Shown here one piece after another: positions 1-6,070 of a DNA stretch of 8,795 nt. This stretch comes from Candidatus Cloacimonadota bacterium (lineage in GTDB: Bacteria; Cloacimonadota; Cloacimonadia; Cloacimonadales; WRIO01), in contig JALNXV010000132.1 in NCBI GenBank assembly GCA_023230175.1, positions 1 to 8,795 of the forward strand, in the 5' to 3' direction. The translations under genes and the position numbers were made by a program. Under the pieces are notes generated by a model. That model was not told where the DNA came from, searched no databases, and saw only the letters and a program-made list of their open reading frames with translations. Positions within the stretch are counted from its first letter, which is position 1; each line of letters starts with the position of its first letter.

Positions 1-129
1 ACTTAAACTACAACTACTACAAGAGCCACAACAACTTTCCTTGCCATTAGATATTCTTACAAAGCTCCTAATTACAAACAACAAAGCAAGCAATACAATC
101 ACAGAAACAATTATTAAATCTAACATCAT
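1..129 (-). CDS. FeoB-associated Cys-rich small membrane protein (partial, C-terminus beyond window)
   Basis: This is an open frame of 43 codons that starts just after feoB and runs off the left edge without a stop. Two tandem ATGs occur at 129 and 126. An AAGGTG ribosome binding site overlaps the feoB stop codon, so the gene is probably co-translated with feoB. The protein opens with one hydrophobic membrane segment (about residues 3-20, LDLIIVSVIVLLALLFVI), then a short basic stretch, then a cysteine cluster (ESCCGSCSSCS, residues 31-41). A single N-terminal transmembrane helix followed by a Cys-rich tail, encoded directly downstream of feoB, matches the FeoB-associated Cys-rich membrane protein family. 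A role as FeoC-like accessory or iron-handling partner of FeoB is often proposed for it but is inference here. The tail may hold more cysteines outside the window. Confidence 0.82.
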   Translation of the reverse strand, partial: MMLDLIIVSVIVLLALLFVIRSFVRISNGKESCCGSCSSCSLS

Positions 130-136
130 AACACCT

Positions 137-2266
137 TTACCCTATACCAATACCAAGTAATAATCCGGATTGATAAACTATTGTTGTTATTAACCAAGCT
201 AAAATTGTCAATCCACCAAGCTGAGTTAAAGCCCAACCCCATGAATTAGTTTCACGTTTAGTTATAGCTATGGTCGCTACACAAGGTGCACTAATCAAAC
301 AAAACAACATAATACTAAAAGCAATCAATGGATTATAATTTTTACGAAGTTGTTCTCGCAAAGCATCTGATTCCTCATCTGCTTCTCCTACTGAATATAC
401 AATACCCATCTGAGCAACAAATACTTCTTTAGCGGCAAAAGCTCCGATTAATGCTGTACCAATCTTCCAATCAAAACCCATTGGCTTTAACACAGGTTGT
501 AAAAAATGACCAATACGACCGGCAAAAGTATATGCTAATGTTTCAGATTGTTGCATATTCTCAATCTCAACAAGTTCTTGTTGATAAGCTTCATTGTCAG
601 GATTTTCAGCAGTTATAAAGTCTTGATAAGCTTGTTCTGTCAGTAAATCATAATCTTGGTTAAAACTTTCAATCTGTGGAAATGTTGTTAAAAACCATAA
701 AACAATCGAAATTCCAAGTATAATTGTTCCTGCTTTTTTTAAATACTGACCACCACGATCCCAAGTATGTATGAAAACACTTTTAAAAGTAGGTATTCTA
801 TAAGGAGGCAATTCCATTACAAAAGGAGTAGTCTCTCCCTTAAATACTGTCGAACGTAATATTTTAGCTAAAATTATCGCCAAAACTATTCCTATTATAT
901 ATATTATCCATAAAATAGGTGCATTCAAATGAGCAGGGAAAAACGCCGGAATTATTAAGGCATATATCGGCAGTCGAGCACTACAACTAACTAAGGGTGT
1001 CACTAATATGGTCGCTAACCTATCTCTCCTTGTCTCAAGTGTACGAGTTGCCATAATAGCAGGAACTGTACAACCAAAACCAATTACCATAGGAATAAAA
1101 CTTTTACCATGCAATCCGATTTTATTCATCAACTTATCCATAATAAATGAAACTCTTGCCATATATCCTGTATCTTCCATAAATGCTAACGCTAAAAACA
1201 ACAATAATATATTTGGCAAAAATACTATTACCCCACCAACTCCACCAATTACTCCATCAACTATCAAAGATTCTAATAAACTACCTGAAGAATTAAAAAC
1301 TACCTCTGAAATAAATCCACCAAGCCACCCAAAAGCTGATTCTATCAAGCCCATCAATGGATCACCTAAAGTAAAAGTAAGTTGAAACACTAAATACATT
1401 AAGCCCAAAAATATCGGTATTCCAAGTAATTTATGTGTTAAAACCATATCTACTTTATCTGAAAAATTAATTCTTGATTCTATCGATGAACGAACAGACT
1501 TTCGACAAATCCCTGATATCAAACCATACCGTTGCTCTGCTATATATGTCTCAGCATCTTCACCTTCTTTTTGATAAAAATCCTCTAAAACTTCTTTAAC
1601 ATAATTTAAAGACTCTTGTGATTTAATCTCTTTTGATATTTCAATATCTCCTTCTAAAAGCTTTATTGCAATCCAACGAGCATTTGGTATATCCTTTTCA
1701 AGCTTATTTACAATCTTTGTAATATAACTTTCAATATTGTTATCCATCTTTAAATTAGCTTTATAACCTTCTGTCTTTGTCTCTGAAGTCAACAATTGCA
1801 ACAAATTATTATGCCCTAATTTTTTATTTGCAGACATTGAAATTACCGGAGCATTTATCAATTTTGAAAACAATTCAATATTAATTTCTGTACCCCTATG
1901 TTGAACCATATCCCACATATTCAAAACTACTATCAAGGGAACCTTTAATTCTTTTAATTGCATAGTAAGATAAAGATTTCTTTCTAAATTAGAAGCATCA
2001 ACAATATTTACTATATAATCCGGTTTTTCTTCAATAATAACTTGTCTTGCTATCCTCTCTTCTATTGAATATGCTGTCAAACTATATGTACCGGGTAAAT
2101 CTACAATATCTATCTGATAATCTTGATATATAGTTTTACCATCTTTACGTTCTACTGTAACTCCGGGATAATTACCTACATGCTGCCTTGAACCTGTTAA
2201 ATTATTAAAAACAGTAGTTTTCCCGGAATTAGGGTTCCCGGCCAATGCTATCTTTATCTTTTTCAT
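137..2266 (-). CDS. feoB: Ferrous iron transport protein B (GTP-dependent Fe2+ permease)
   Basis: FeoB imports Fe(II) across the inner membrane under anaerobic or reducing conditions. The 709-residue length is normal for the family. The N-terminal G domain shows G1 GNPNSGKT (10-17), the switch I threonine T37 in VTVER, G3 DLPG (56-59), G4 NMWD (116-119) and a G5-like MSANKK (144-149). A helical GDI-like spacer follows (about 170-275). The membrane core carries the hallmarks MEDTGYMAR (363-371), GFGCTVPAIM (396-405) and SCSARLPIY (427-435), including conserved cysteines C399 and C428. A long, acidic, hydrophilic loop lies around residues 525-580, between membrane segments. The start has AAAGGAGA six bases upstream. 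The gene sits in the order dtxR-feoA-feoB-Cys-rich protein, with a palindromic operator-like site in the 60-base gap before it, so it may have a separately regulated internal promoter. Confidence 0.97.
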   Translation of the reverse strand: MKKIKIALAGNPNSGKTTVFNNLTGSRQHVGNYPGVTVERKDGKTIYQDYQIDIVDLPGTYSLTAYSIEERIARQVIIEEKPDYIVNIVDASNLERNLYLTMQLKELKVPLIVVLNMWDMVQHRGTEINIELFSKLINAPVISMSANKKLGHNNLLQLLTSETKTEGYKANLKMDNNIESYITKIVNKLEKDIPNARWIAIKLLEGDIEISKEIKSQESLNYVKEVLEDFYQKEGEDAETYIAEQRYGLISGICRKSVRSSIESRINFSDKVDMVLTHKLLGIPIFLGLMYLVFQLTFTLGDPLMGLIESAFGWLGGFISEVVFNSSGSLLESLIVDGVIGGVGGVIVFLPNILLLFLALAFMEDTGYMARVSFIMDKLMNKIGLHGKSFIPMVIGFGCTVPAIMATRTLETRRDRLATILVTPLVSCSARLPIYALIIPAFFPAHLNAPILWIIYIIGIVLAIILAKILRSTVFKGETTPFVMELPPYRIPTFKSVFIHTWDRGGQYLKKAGTIILGISIVLWFLTTFPQIESFNQDYDLLTEQAYQDFITAENPDNEAYQQELVEIENMQQSETLAYTFAGRIGHFLQPVLKPMGFDWKIGTALIGAFAAKEVFVAQMGIVYSVGEADEESDALREQLRKNYNPLIAFSIMLFCLISAPCVATIAITKRETNSWGWALTQLGGLTILAWLITTIVYQSGLLLGIGIG

Positions 2267-2292
2267 TTATTCTCCTTTGCTAACTTAAATTT

Positions 2293-2310
2293 ATTTAGGC
2301 AAGCCTAAAT
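2293..2310. promoter_or_regulatory. DtxR-type operator-like palindrome upstream of feoB
   Basis: The sequence is ATTTAGGCAAGCCTAAAT: two perfect 8-base arms around a 2-base centre. It lies between feoA and feoB, 27 bases upstream of the feoB start codon. It resembles the left half of DtxR/IdeR iron boxes (TTAGGTTAGCCTAACC) and matches a site before the neighbouring DtxR-family gene at 15 of 18 positions. A 2-base centre is too short for a hairpin loop and no T-run follows on either strand, so a terminator is unlikely. On the minus strand, weak hexamers TTGCTC and TAAATA, 17 bases apart, would overlap it. Assignment to the regulator encoded at 2552-3310 is inference. Confidence 0.7.
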
Positions 2311-2326
2311 TAATGAGCAAAAAAAA

Positions 2327-2542
2327 TTATTGTACAAATAACTTTAATGCTATTCCGCGACCTAATGCAATTTTATTATCTTTTATCTTAATCATAAAAG
2401 GACCACTGTTGTTATTTTGAATAACCTCAATCTCTATCCCGGGAATTAAACCCAACGAATTCATCCTAGCCTTTAACTCCCAACCTGCCTTTATAGAAGA
2501 CAAAACTACCTTTTGCCCTGTTTTTACAAATGCTAATGGCAT
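2327..2542 (-). CDS. feoA: FeoA family protein (Feo system SH3-like subunit)
   Basis: FeoA is a small cytoplasmic SH3-like protein that works with FeoB in Fe(II) uptake, probably by docking on the transporter. The 71 residues match the usual 70-85. Visible family features are the LSSIKAGWELKARMNSLGLIPG stretch (about 14-35, given here only as a landmark), the hydrophobic core of IEVIQNNNSGPFMIKI, and the closing IALGRGIALKLFV strand. The gene starts 9 bases after the DtxR-family gene ends. Its AGGAG ribosome binding site overlaps that gene's TAG stop, so coupled translation is likely. FeoB follows after 60 bases. The window therefore encodes two FeoA domains: this one and the one fused to the regulator. 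The family assignment is firm; the exact mechanical role in transport is not settled for the family. Confidence 0.93.
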   Translation of the reverse strand: MPLAFVKTGQKVVLSSIKAGWELKARMNSLGLIPGIEIEVIQNNNSGPFMIKIKDNKIALGRGIALKLFVQ

Positions 2543-2551
2543 TATTTTCTC

Positions 2552-3310
2552 CTACTCTAACGGCATTACGAAGATTAAATCAGCATCTTCTTTTCTTATA
2601 GATAAATGATAACCTTTAATTCTAACATCAATTGGGTCTCCTAAGGGTGCTATTCTCTCAATTTCAACGATAGAATCTTTGATAAAACCCATATCAATAA
2701 GCCTTTTTTTCAGTTCAGTACGAGCCTGAATCTTGACTATTTTAGCCTTCTTTCCGATCTCTAAAGAACGTAAACTAATATTTTCATTAACGTTCATAAC
2801 ATTCTCCTTTATTCTTGTTTTTAAATTTTCTATAACTTCTTCTGTACACTTAAGACAAGTTTGATAATCATTATCTTCGTGACACTGATAACTAAAACCA
2901 TTTATCCACTTTGAACCACCTCGTGGGCATAACTCTACAAATTCTATAAATTGGATAAATTTTTCTAAAATATTCTTAGAGATAGAATGTTCCATCTTAC
3001 AAGCAGCATCATCTGCTTCTGCTTCGTCAACAGATAAAACCTTAGTTAAAAATTCTTTTAATACTTCGTGTCTTCTCACTATTTCTCTTGCAAAATTTTT
3101 TCCCGAATCAGTAAAGGTAATTAAGTCATAAGGAGCATAATTAATTAAGCCTTTTTCAGATAACAATCTTAACGCACCTGTAACTGAAGCGGCAGTCACC
3201 TTCATCTTATTTACGATATCTTTTGCTCTTGCTGCTTGTTTTTCTTTAATTATATGATACAGAACTTCTAAGTAATCTTCAAGACTAGAACTCAATTCTA
3301 AAGTATCCAT
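2552..3310 (-). CDS. DtxR/MntR-family metal-dependent repressor with C-terminal FeoA domain
   Basis: This is a predicted Fe(II)- or Mn(II)-responsive DNA-binding repressor of 252 residues. Residues 1-70 form a winged helix-turn-helix with a recognition helix near 37-50 (KVTAASVTGALRLL). Residues 75-125 match the dimerisation and metal-binding domain. Visible ligand candidates are D12 and E15 (as in MntR D8 and E11), H81, C104 (at the DtxR C102 position), E107 and H108. K85 stands where DtxR has the ligand E83, so the site mixes DtxR-like and MntR-like features. Residues 128-155 hold a Cys-rich linker (C128, C143-H144, C152-x-x-C155). Residues 180-252 are a FeoA/SH3-like domain. It is the first gene of the feo operon and has an operator-like site before its start, fitting autorepression. 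The AGGAG at 3316-3320 supports the start. Iron specificity is inferred from context. Confidence 0.92.
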   Translation of the reverse strand: MDTLELSSSLEDYLEVLYHIIKEKQAARAKDIVNKMKVTAASVTGALRLLSEKGLINYAPYDLITFTDSGKNFAREIVRRHEVLKEFLTKVLSVDEAEADDAACKMEHSISKNILEKFIQFIEFVELCPRGGSKWINGFSYQCHEDNDYQTCLKCTEEVIENLKTRIKENVMNVNENISLRSLEIGKKAKIVKIQARTELKKRLIDMGFIKDSIVEIERIAPLGDPIDVRIKGYHLSIRKEDADLIFVMPLE

Positions 3311-3325
3311 AACAACTCCTTAATA

Positions 3326-3343
3326 ATTTAGTGAAGCCTAAAA
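3326..3343. promoter_or_regulatory. DtxR-type operator-like site before the regulator-feo operon
   Basis: The sequence ATTTAGTGAAGCCTAAAA lies 15 bases upstream of the regulator start codon and equals the feoB-upstream palindrome at 15 of 18 positions. The right arm (AAGCCTAAA) is intact and the left arm is degenerate. On the minus strand a TTGACT (3363-3368) could serve as -35, with a poor -10 (AATTTT, 3340-3345) at 17-base spacing overlapping the site. A bound repressor would then block the promoter. The promoter hexamers are tentative; the site similarity is seen directly. Confidence 0.62.
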
Positions 3344-3403
3344 TTTCATACATAGACAAATAAGTCAAGTATTTTTTAAAAATATTTTATCTTTACAACT
3401 TAA

Positions 3404-3451
3404 AGATATGTAATATCTGCAATGTAAGGCTATTGAATAATATCAGATATT
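3404..3451. repeat. Clustered short inverted repeats (AGATAT / ATATCT)
   Basis: AGATAT (3404-3409) and ATATCT (3413-3418) form a 6-base inverted repeat around GTA. AATATCTG (3412-3419) pairs with CAGATATT (3444-3451), an 8-base inverted repeat with a 24-base gap. Three copies of one half-site within 48 bases of a divergent promoter region could be a binding site for a second regulator, but AT-rich DNA yields such repeats by chance. Confidence 0.3.
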
Positions 3452-3601
3452 GTTCTACAATCTTCAGGTTTGCAATAACTCTTTTGATTAATATTCTCAT
3501 TATTAAGGTATTTTTAATGCAAACAAGGATACCCGTTCAACAACAATATCCTACAGGTTTTAACAAAAAAAGACAAGATTTAGAAAATATTTTTAAAAAC
3601 A

Positions 3602-3629
3602 TTGACAAGCATTGCAAAAACTTTATAAT
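3602..3629 (+). promoter_or_regulatory. Consensus sigma70-type promoter for the PAS-domain gene
   Basis: TTGACA (3602-3607) and TATAAT (3624-3629) are both exact consensus hexamers separated by 16 bases. Transcription would start near 3636, leaving a short leader with AGGGAG (3646-3651) five bases before the ATG at 3657. This is the strongest promoter visible in the window and implies a leader of only about 20 bases. Confidence 0.85.
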
Positions 3630-3656
3630 TAAATAAAAAAATAATAGGGAGTATAT

Positions 3657-4223
3657 ATGAAAACAGATGAAAATATTTTTTATGACTTATTTGATGAGAT
3701 TCCGACAGCAATATTTATTGTTGATGATGACGTTAAAGTTATACATCTTAATAAAGAAGCAAAAAAGCTAATTGATAAAAATACAATAATGTACAATAAA
3801 AGAGGTGGTGAAATTTTAAAATGTGTACATTCAAAAGAAACACCTCTTGGTTGTGGTCACAGCAGTTCGTGTAAAGATTGTGTGATAAGAAATTCTATCA
3901 ATCAAGCTGTTGAAGGCAAAAAGACACATAGAAAACAAACTATCTTAAAGCTTGAAATCAATGGAGAAGTAGAGATATTTCACGCATTAATTACTGCAAC
4001 TCCTTTCAAATCAAATGAGCAACAACTTTATATGTTAATAATAGAAAATATAAGCGAGTTGATTAGATTAAAAGATATTATTCCGATATGTGCTAATTGC
4101 AAAAAAATCCGCAATGACGAAAACTACTGGATAGCTGTTGAGCAATACTTTCATCATCATACGGATGTTGATTTTTCACATTCAATTTGCCCGGAATGTA
4201 TGGACTTACTTTATCCTGAATGA
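3657..4223 (+). CDS. Small PAS-domain sensor protein with two cysteine clusters
   Basis: The protein has 188 residues up to the TGA. Residues 7-45 match the start of a PAS fold (IPTAIFIVDDDVKVIHLN). A first cluster, C56-x9-C66-x5-C72-x2-C75, sits inside the domain in the pattern GGEILKC...GCG...CKDC, recurrent in PAS proteins of anaerobes. The PAS domain closes near residue 136 (LIIENISELIRLKDI). The C-terminal part (142-188) is the conserved tail CANCKKIR...YW...FSH.ICPEC, giving C145-x2-C148, H175 and C178-x2-C181, a likely metal-binding knuckle. No kinase, HTH, GGDEF or membrane segment is present, so its output must be through a partner. Sensing of redox state or metal by the cysteines is inference. 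The gene has a perfect promoter and a good ribosome binding site (AGGGAG). An in-frame charged extension follows the TGA (see the next entry). Confidence 0.85.
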   Translation: MKTDENIFYDLFDEIPTAIFIVDDDVKVIHLNKEAKKLIDKNTIMYNKRGGEILKCVHSKETPLGCGHSSSCKDCVIRNSINQAVEGKKTHRKQTILKLEINGEVEIFHALITATPFKSNEQQLYMLIIENISELIRLKDIIPICANCKKIRNDENYWIAVEQYFHHHTDVDFSHSICPECMDLLYPE

Positions 4224-4277
4224 AAAGAAATAAGAGCTAAGAAAAAACAAAGATTAGAACAAGAAAAAAAAGACTAA
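4224..4277 (+). other. In-frame sense extension after the PAS-gene TGA
   Basis: Directly after TGA (4221-4223) the same frame encodes KEIRAKKKQRLEQEKKD and then stops at TAA (4275-4277), four bases before the convergent gene's stop codon. The peptide has the composition of a charged helical tail, and many relatives of this protein type continue a few residues past LYPE. It could be a remnant of a longer protein cut by a recent nonsense change, a readthrough extension, or chance in A-rich DNA. I see no terminator hairpin between the two convergent genes. Confidence 0.35.
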
Positions 4278-4280
4278 AAA

Positions 4281-4697
4281 TTATTCTCCAATAATCTTTA
4301 TTAAAACTCTTTTATTTCTTTTGCCGTCAAATTCGCCATAGAAGATTTGTTCCCAAGGTCCAAGATCGAGTTCACCTTTAGTAATAGCAATGACGACTTC
4401 TCTACCCATAACAGTTCTTTTAAGATGAGCATCTGCGTTATCTTCAAAACCATTATGTGCGTATTGATTATAAGGTTTTTCCGGAGCAAGTTTTTCTAAC
4501 CATTTTTCAAAATCAGAATGCAAACCTGATTCATCATCATTAATAAACACACTTGAGGTAATATGCATTGCATTACACAAAAGAAGCCCTTCTTTAATGT
4601 TAGATTCTTTCAGAACAGAAATTATTTGAGGAGTGATATTGATGAAACTACGTCTTAAATTTGTATTAAACCACAATTCTTTACGATAGGAAATCAA
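4281..4697 (-). CDS. yjbQ: YjbQ / UPF0047 family protein, TTG start
   Basis: The protein has 138 residues, typical of the family, which forms compact trimers. Conserved segments are [13 protein letters not shown] (41-53, with H45), the NADAHLKR motif (86-93, with D88 and H90), [18 protein letters not shown] (100-117) and the terminal FDGKR...VLIKIIGE. Weak thiamine-phosphate synthase activity has been reported for family members, but the physiological role is unclear and I do not assign one. The start codon is TTG at 4697: its last two bases, plus the next A, form the TGA stop of the upstream methyltransferase (a TTGA overlap). AAGGA lies 7 bases upstream. This arrangement implies translational coupling with the methyltransferase. 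No downstream terminator is visible before the convergent PAS gene. Confidence 0.88.
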   Translation of the reverse strand: MISYRKELWFNTNLRRSFINITPQIISVLKESNIKEGLLLCNAMHITSSVFINDDESGLHSDFEKWLEKLAPEKPYNQYAHNGFEDNADAHLKRTVMGREVVIAITKGELDLGPWEQIFYGEFDGKRNKRVLIKIIGE

Positions 4698-5488
4698 AAT
4701 CTCTTCCTTTCTTTAGTTTCCGGAATCTCTTCATCAATAGGTTTTTCAGCTGTGATAGAATACCAATCAATCTTTTCTATATCGGTTTGGTTTACATCAC
4801 CTAATTTACAAATTTTAATATTTTGATAGTTAAGTTCTTTTAATCCTTCGAGTAATAAAGAAATAGCAAAGGGGTAATAAATTTCATAAAACTGTCTTTT
4901 GGAAACAATTTTATTTTCAATTTCTTCAAAGATCAAGTAATTAAATAAAATCGAATTATCTTTTTGATAATCCCATACTTGTATATAATTTACTCTACCT
5001 CTGTCGCGAACAAGCGGATTAAATAGATAAAAACGTTGTTTTCTTTGTAAAACGCTATCCCAATTTTTAGAATCAATATAAATCATTCCACCGGGTCTTA
5101 AAACAGAATCCATTGAGGCTAATACATCTATTAATTCTTCATTTTTAATATGGCCGATTGAATTTCCTGTACACATTACGCAGTCGAATTCTCTTTTAAT
5201 TTTTTCTTTAATACTTCGAAAATCGCATACTTGTAAATTGGAAATCAAATTTTTACCGGCAAAATTTAGCTTTGCTTTTTTAATCATATTGACATTTATA
5301 TCTGAACCGGTAGTATTGAAACCCATTTTAGCGAGAGGTATAAGCATTTGTCCGGTTCCAACAGCACAATCGTAAAAGTCTTTATATTTCTTTTTAGCAA
5401 ATATTTCTTTATAAAAATTCATACATTCGACGTAAAAATTTTCAGAAAAAAACAAATCATAGGCATCGGGAACATCATAAAATTTCAT
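4694..5488 (-). CDS. Class I SAM-dependent methyltransferase
   Basis: The protein has 264 residues with one Rossmann-type methyltransferase domain. Motif I is YDCAVGTGQ (39-47). D63 in TGSDIN ends strand 2 and would bind the ribose of S-adenosylmethionine. Next come CDFRSI (the adenine-binding acidic position) and [14 protein letters not shown] (motif IV-like strand and loop), then [10 protein letters not shown] (motif post-IV). The region from about residue 150 is the beta-rich C-terminal half that in relatives helps select the substrate. The overall pattern resembles small-molecule N- or O-methyltransferases such as the glycine/sarcosine type, but the substrate cannot be read from the sequence. 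GAGG lies 6 bases before the ATG. It overlaps the TTG-started yjbQ at its 3' end. A terminator for the preceding operon lies just upstream of its ribosome binding site, so its promoter is unclear. Confidence 0.87.
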   Translation of the reverse strand: MKFYDVPDAYDLFFSENFYVECMNFYKEIFAKKKYKDFYDCAVGTGQMLIPLAKMGFNTTGSDINVNMIKKAKLNFAGKNLISNLQVCDFRSIKEKIKREFDCVMCTGNSIGHIKNEELIDVLASMDSVLRPGGMIYIDSKNWDSVLQRKQRFYLFNPLVRDRGRVNYIQVWDYQKDNSILFNYLIFEEIENKIVSKRQFYEIYYPFAISLLLEGLKELNYQNIKICKLGDVNQTDIEKIDWYSITAEKPIDEEIPETKERKRF

Positions 5489-5498
5489 TTTCTACCTC

Positions 5499-5526
5499 AA
5501 AAAAGACCGGGAAATTAATCCCGGTC
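5499..5526 (-). terminator. Intrinsic terminator of the 2-oxoacid oxidoreductase operon
   Basis: A perfect 7-base G+C-rich inverted repeat, GACCGGG (5505-5511) and CCCGGTC (5520-5526), encloses an 8-base AT loop. On the minus strand the stem is followed at once by six T residues (5504-5499). It lies 13 bases after the gamma-subunit stop codon and only about 10 bases before the methyltransferase start, so leakage through it may feed the downstream pair. Confidence 0.9.
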
Positions 5527-5539
5527 AAGATAATTATTA

Positions 5540-6070
5540 TTATAAATCCATACCTTTTTTAATAGCTTTAATATTCATAGCCAATAATTCAGGATTTTTA
5601 TTCTTCATATAGTTTTTTAGATATGATTCGATTGTTTCATATTTAATGATACCGGTTTTTTTGATAATGATACCGATAGTAATCATATTTAAAACCATCG
5701 CTGAGCCAATTTCAATAGCATAAGTATTGAGAGGGGCTACAACATATTCAATATTATCTCTTTTTTGTACGTTAGGGCACATATCAGAATTTACAATAAC
5801 AAGTCCACCCTCTACCACATCGGGACCAAATTTATCAAGAGAGGGTTGATTAAGTACAACTAATAAATTTGGAAAGCTTACTAAGGGAGAAGCGATAGGA
5901 GTATCAGACACAACTGTAGAGACATTTGCAGTACCACCGCGCATTTCAGGACCATAAGATGGTAACCAAGAAACATTTTTCCCTTCAATCATTGCAGCTT
6001 GAGCGATAAATTTACCGATAGTTAATGCACCTTGACCGCCAAAACCGGAGAATATCATTTCCATTTTCAT
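5540..6070 (-). CDS. 2-oxoacid:ferredoxin oxidoreductase, gamma subunit
   Basis: This is the catalytic gamma subunit/domain of the ferredoxin-dependent 2-oxoacid oxidoreductases, which decarboxylate a 2-oxoacid to the acyl-CoA and reduce ferredoxin. It has 176 residues, normal for the split four-subunit type. Hallmarks are GFGGQG (9-14) and SYGPEMRGGT (38-47), which is near-invariant in this subunit, followed by ASPLVSFPNLLVVLNQPSLDKF (about 60-81, named as a landmark). The ATG overlaps the beta-subunit TGA by four bases (ATGA), and AGGAG lies 7 bases upstream inside the beta gene, indicating coupled translation. It is the last gene of the operon, with an intrinsic terminator right after it. 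The substrate is not determined by this subunit; see the alpha-subunit entry. Confidence 0.93.
   Translation of the reverse strand: MKMEMIFSGFGGQGALTIGKFIAQAAMIEGKNVSWLPSYGPEMRGGTANVSTVVSDTPIASPLVSFPNLLVVLNQPSLDKFGPDVVEGGLVIVNSDMCPNVQKRDNIEYVVAPLNTYAIEIGSAMVLNMITIGIIIKKTGIIKYETIESYLKNYMKNKNPELLAMNIKAIKKGMDL

Larger units (their letters stand above)
3311..3656. other. Divergent intergenic region between the feo operon and the PAS gene
   Basis: About 350 bases separate two divergent genes. It contains the regulator ribosome binding site and operator (3316-3343), a very AT-rich stretch (3360-3400), a group of inverted AGATAT/ATATCT repeats (3404-3451), and a perfect promoter for the plus-strand gene (3602-3629). 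A 39-codon ATG frame at 3517-3636, extendable to 67 codons from a TTG, crosses this region, but its 3' end coincides with the promoter and it resembles no family I know. I see no RNA gene or terminator here. Confidence 0.6.

Noticed and set aside
1008..1385. Plus-strand frame of 125 codons opposite feoB
   Set aside because: It lies wholly inside feoB on the opposite strand in a conserved membrane region, has Pro/Asn/Ile-rich antisense-type composition and no ribosome binding site.
3433..3636. Plus-strand small open frame (67 codons from TTG, 39 from the ATG at 3517)
   Set aside because: Its last codons coincide with the exact TTGACA-N16-TATAAT promoter of the next gene, its start signals are weak and it resembles no family.
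4221..4223. Alternative genetic code with TGA as a sense codon
   Set aside because: TGA ends the methyltransferase and beta-subunit genes at overlapping stop/start junctions, and tryptophan codons in recognised motifs here are TGG.
4301..4489. Minus-strand frame inside yjbQ
   Set aside because: It is an out-of-frame shadow of yjbQ, which has clear family motifs in its own frame.
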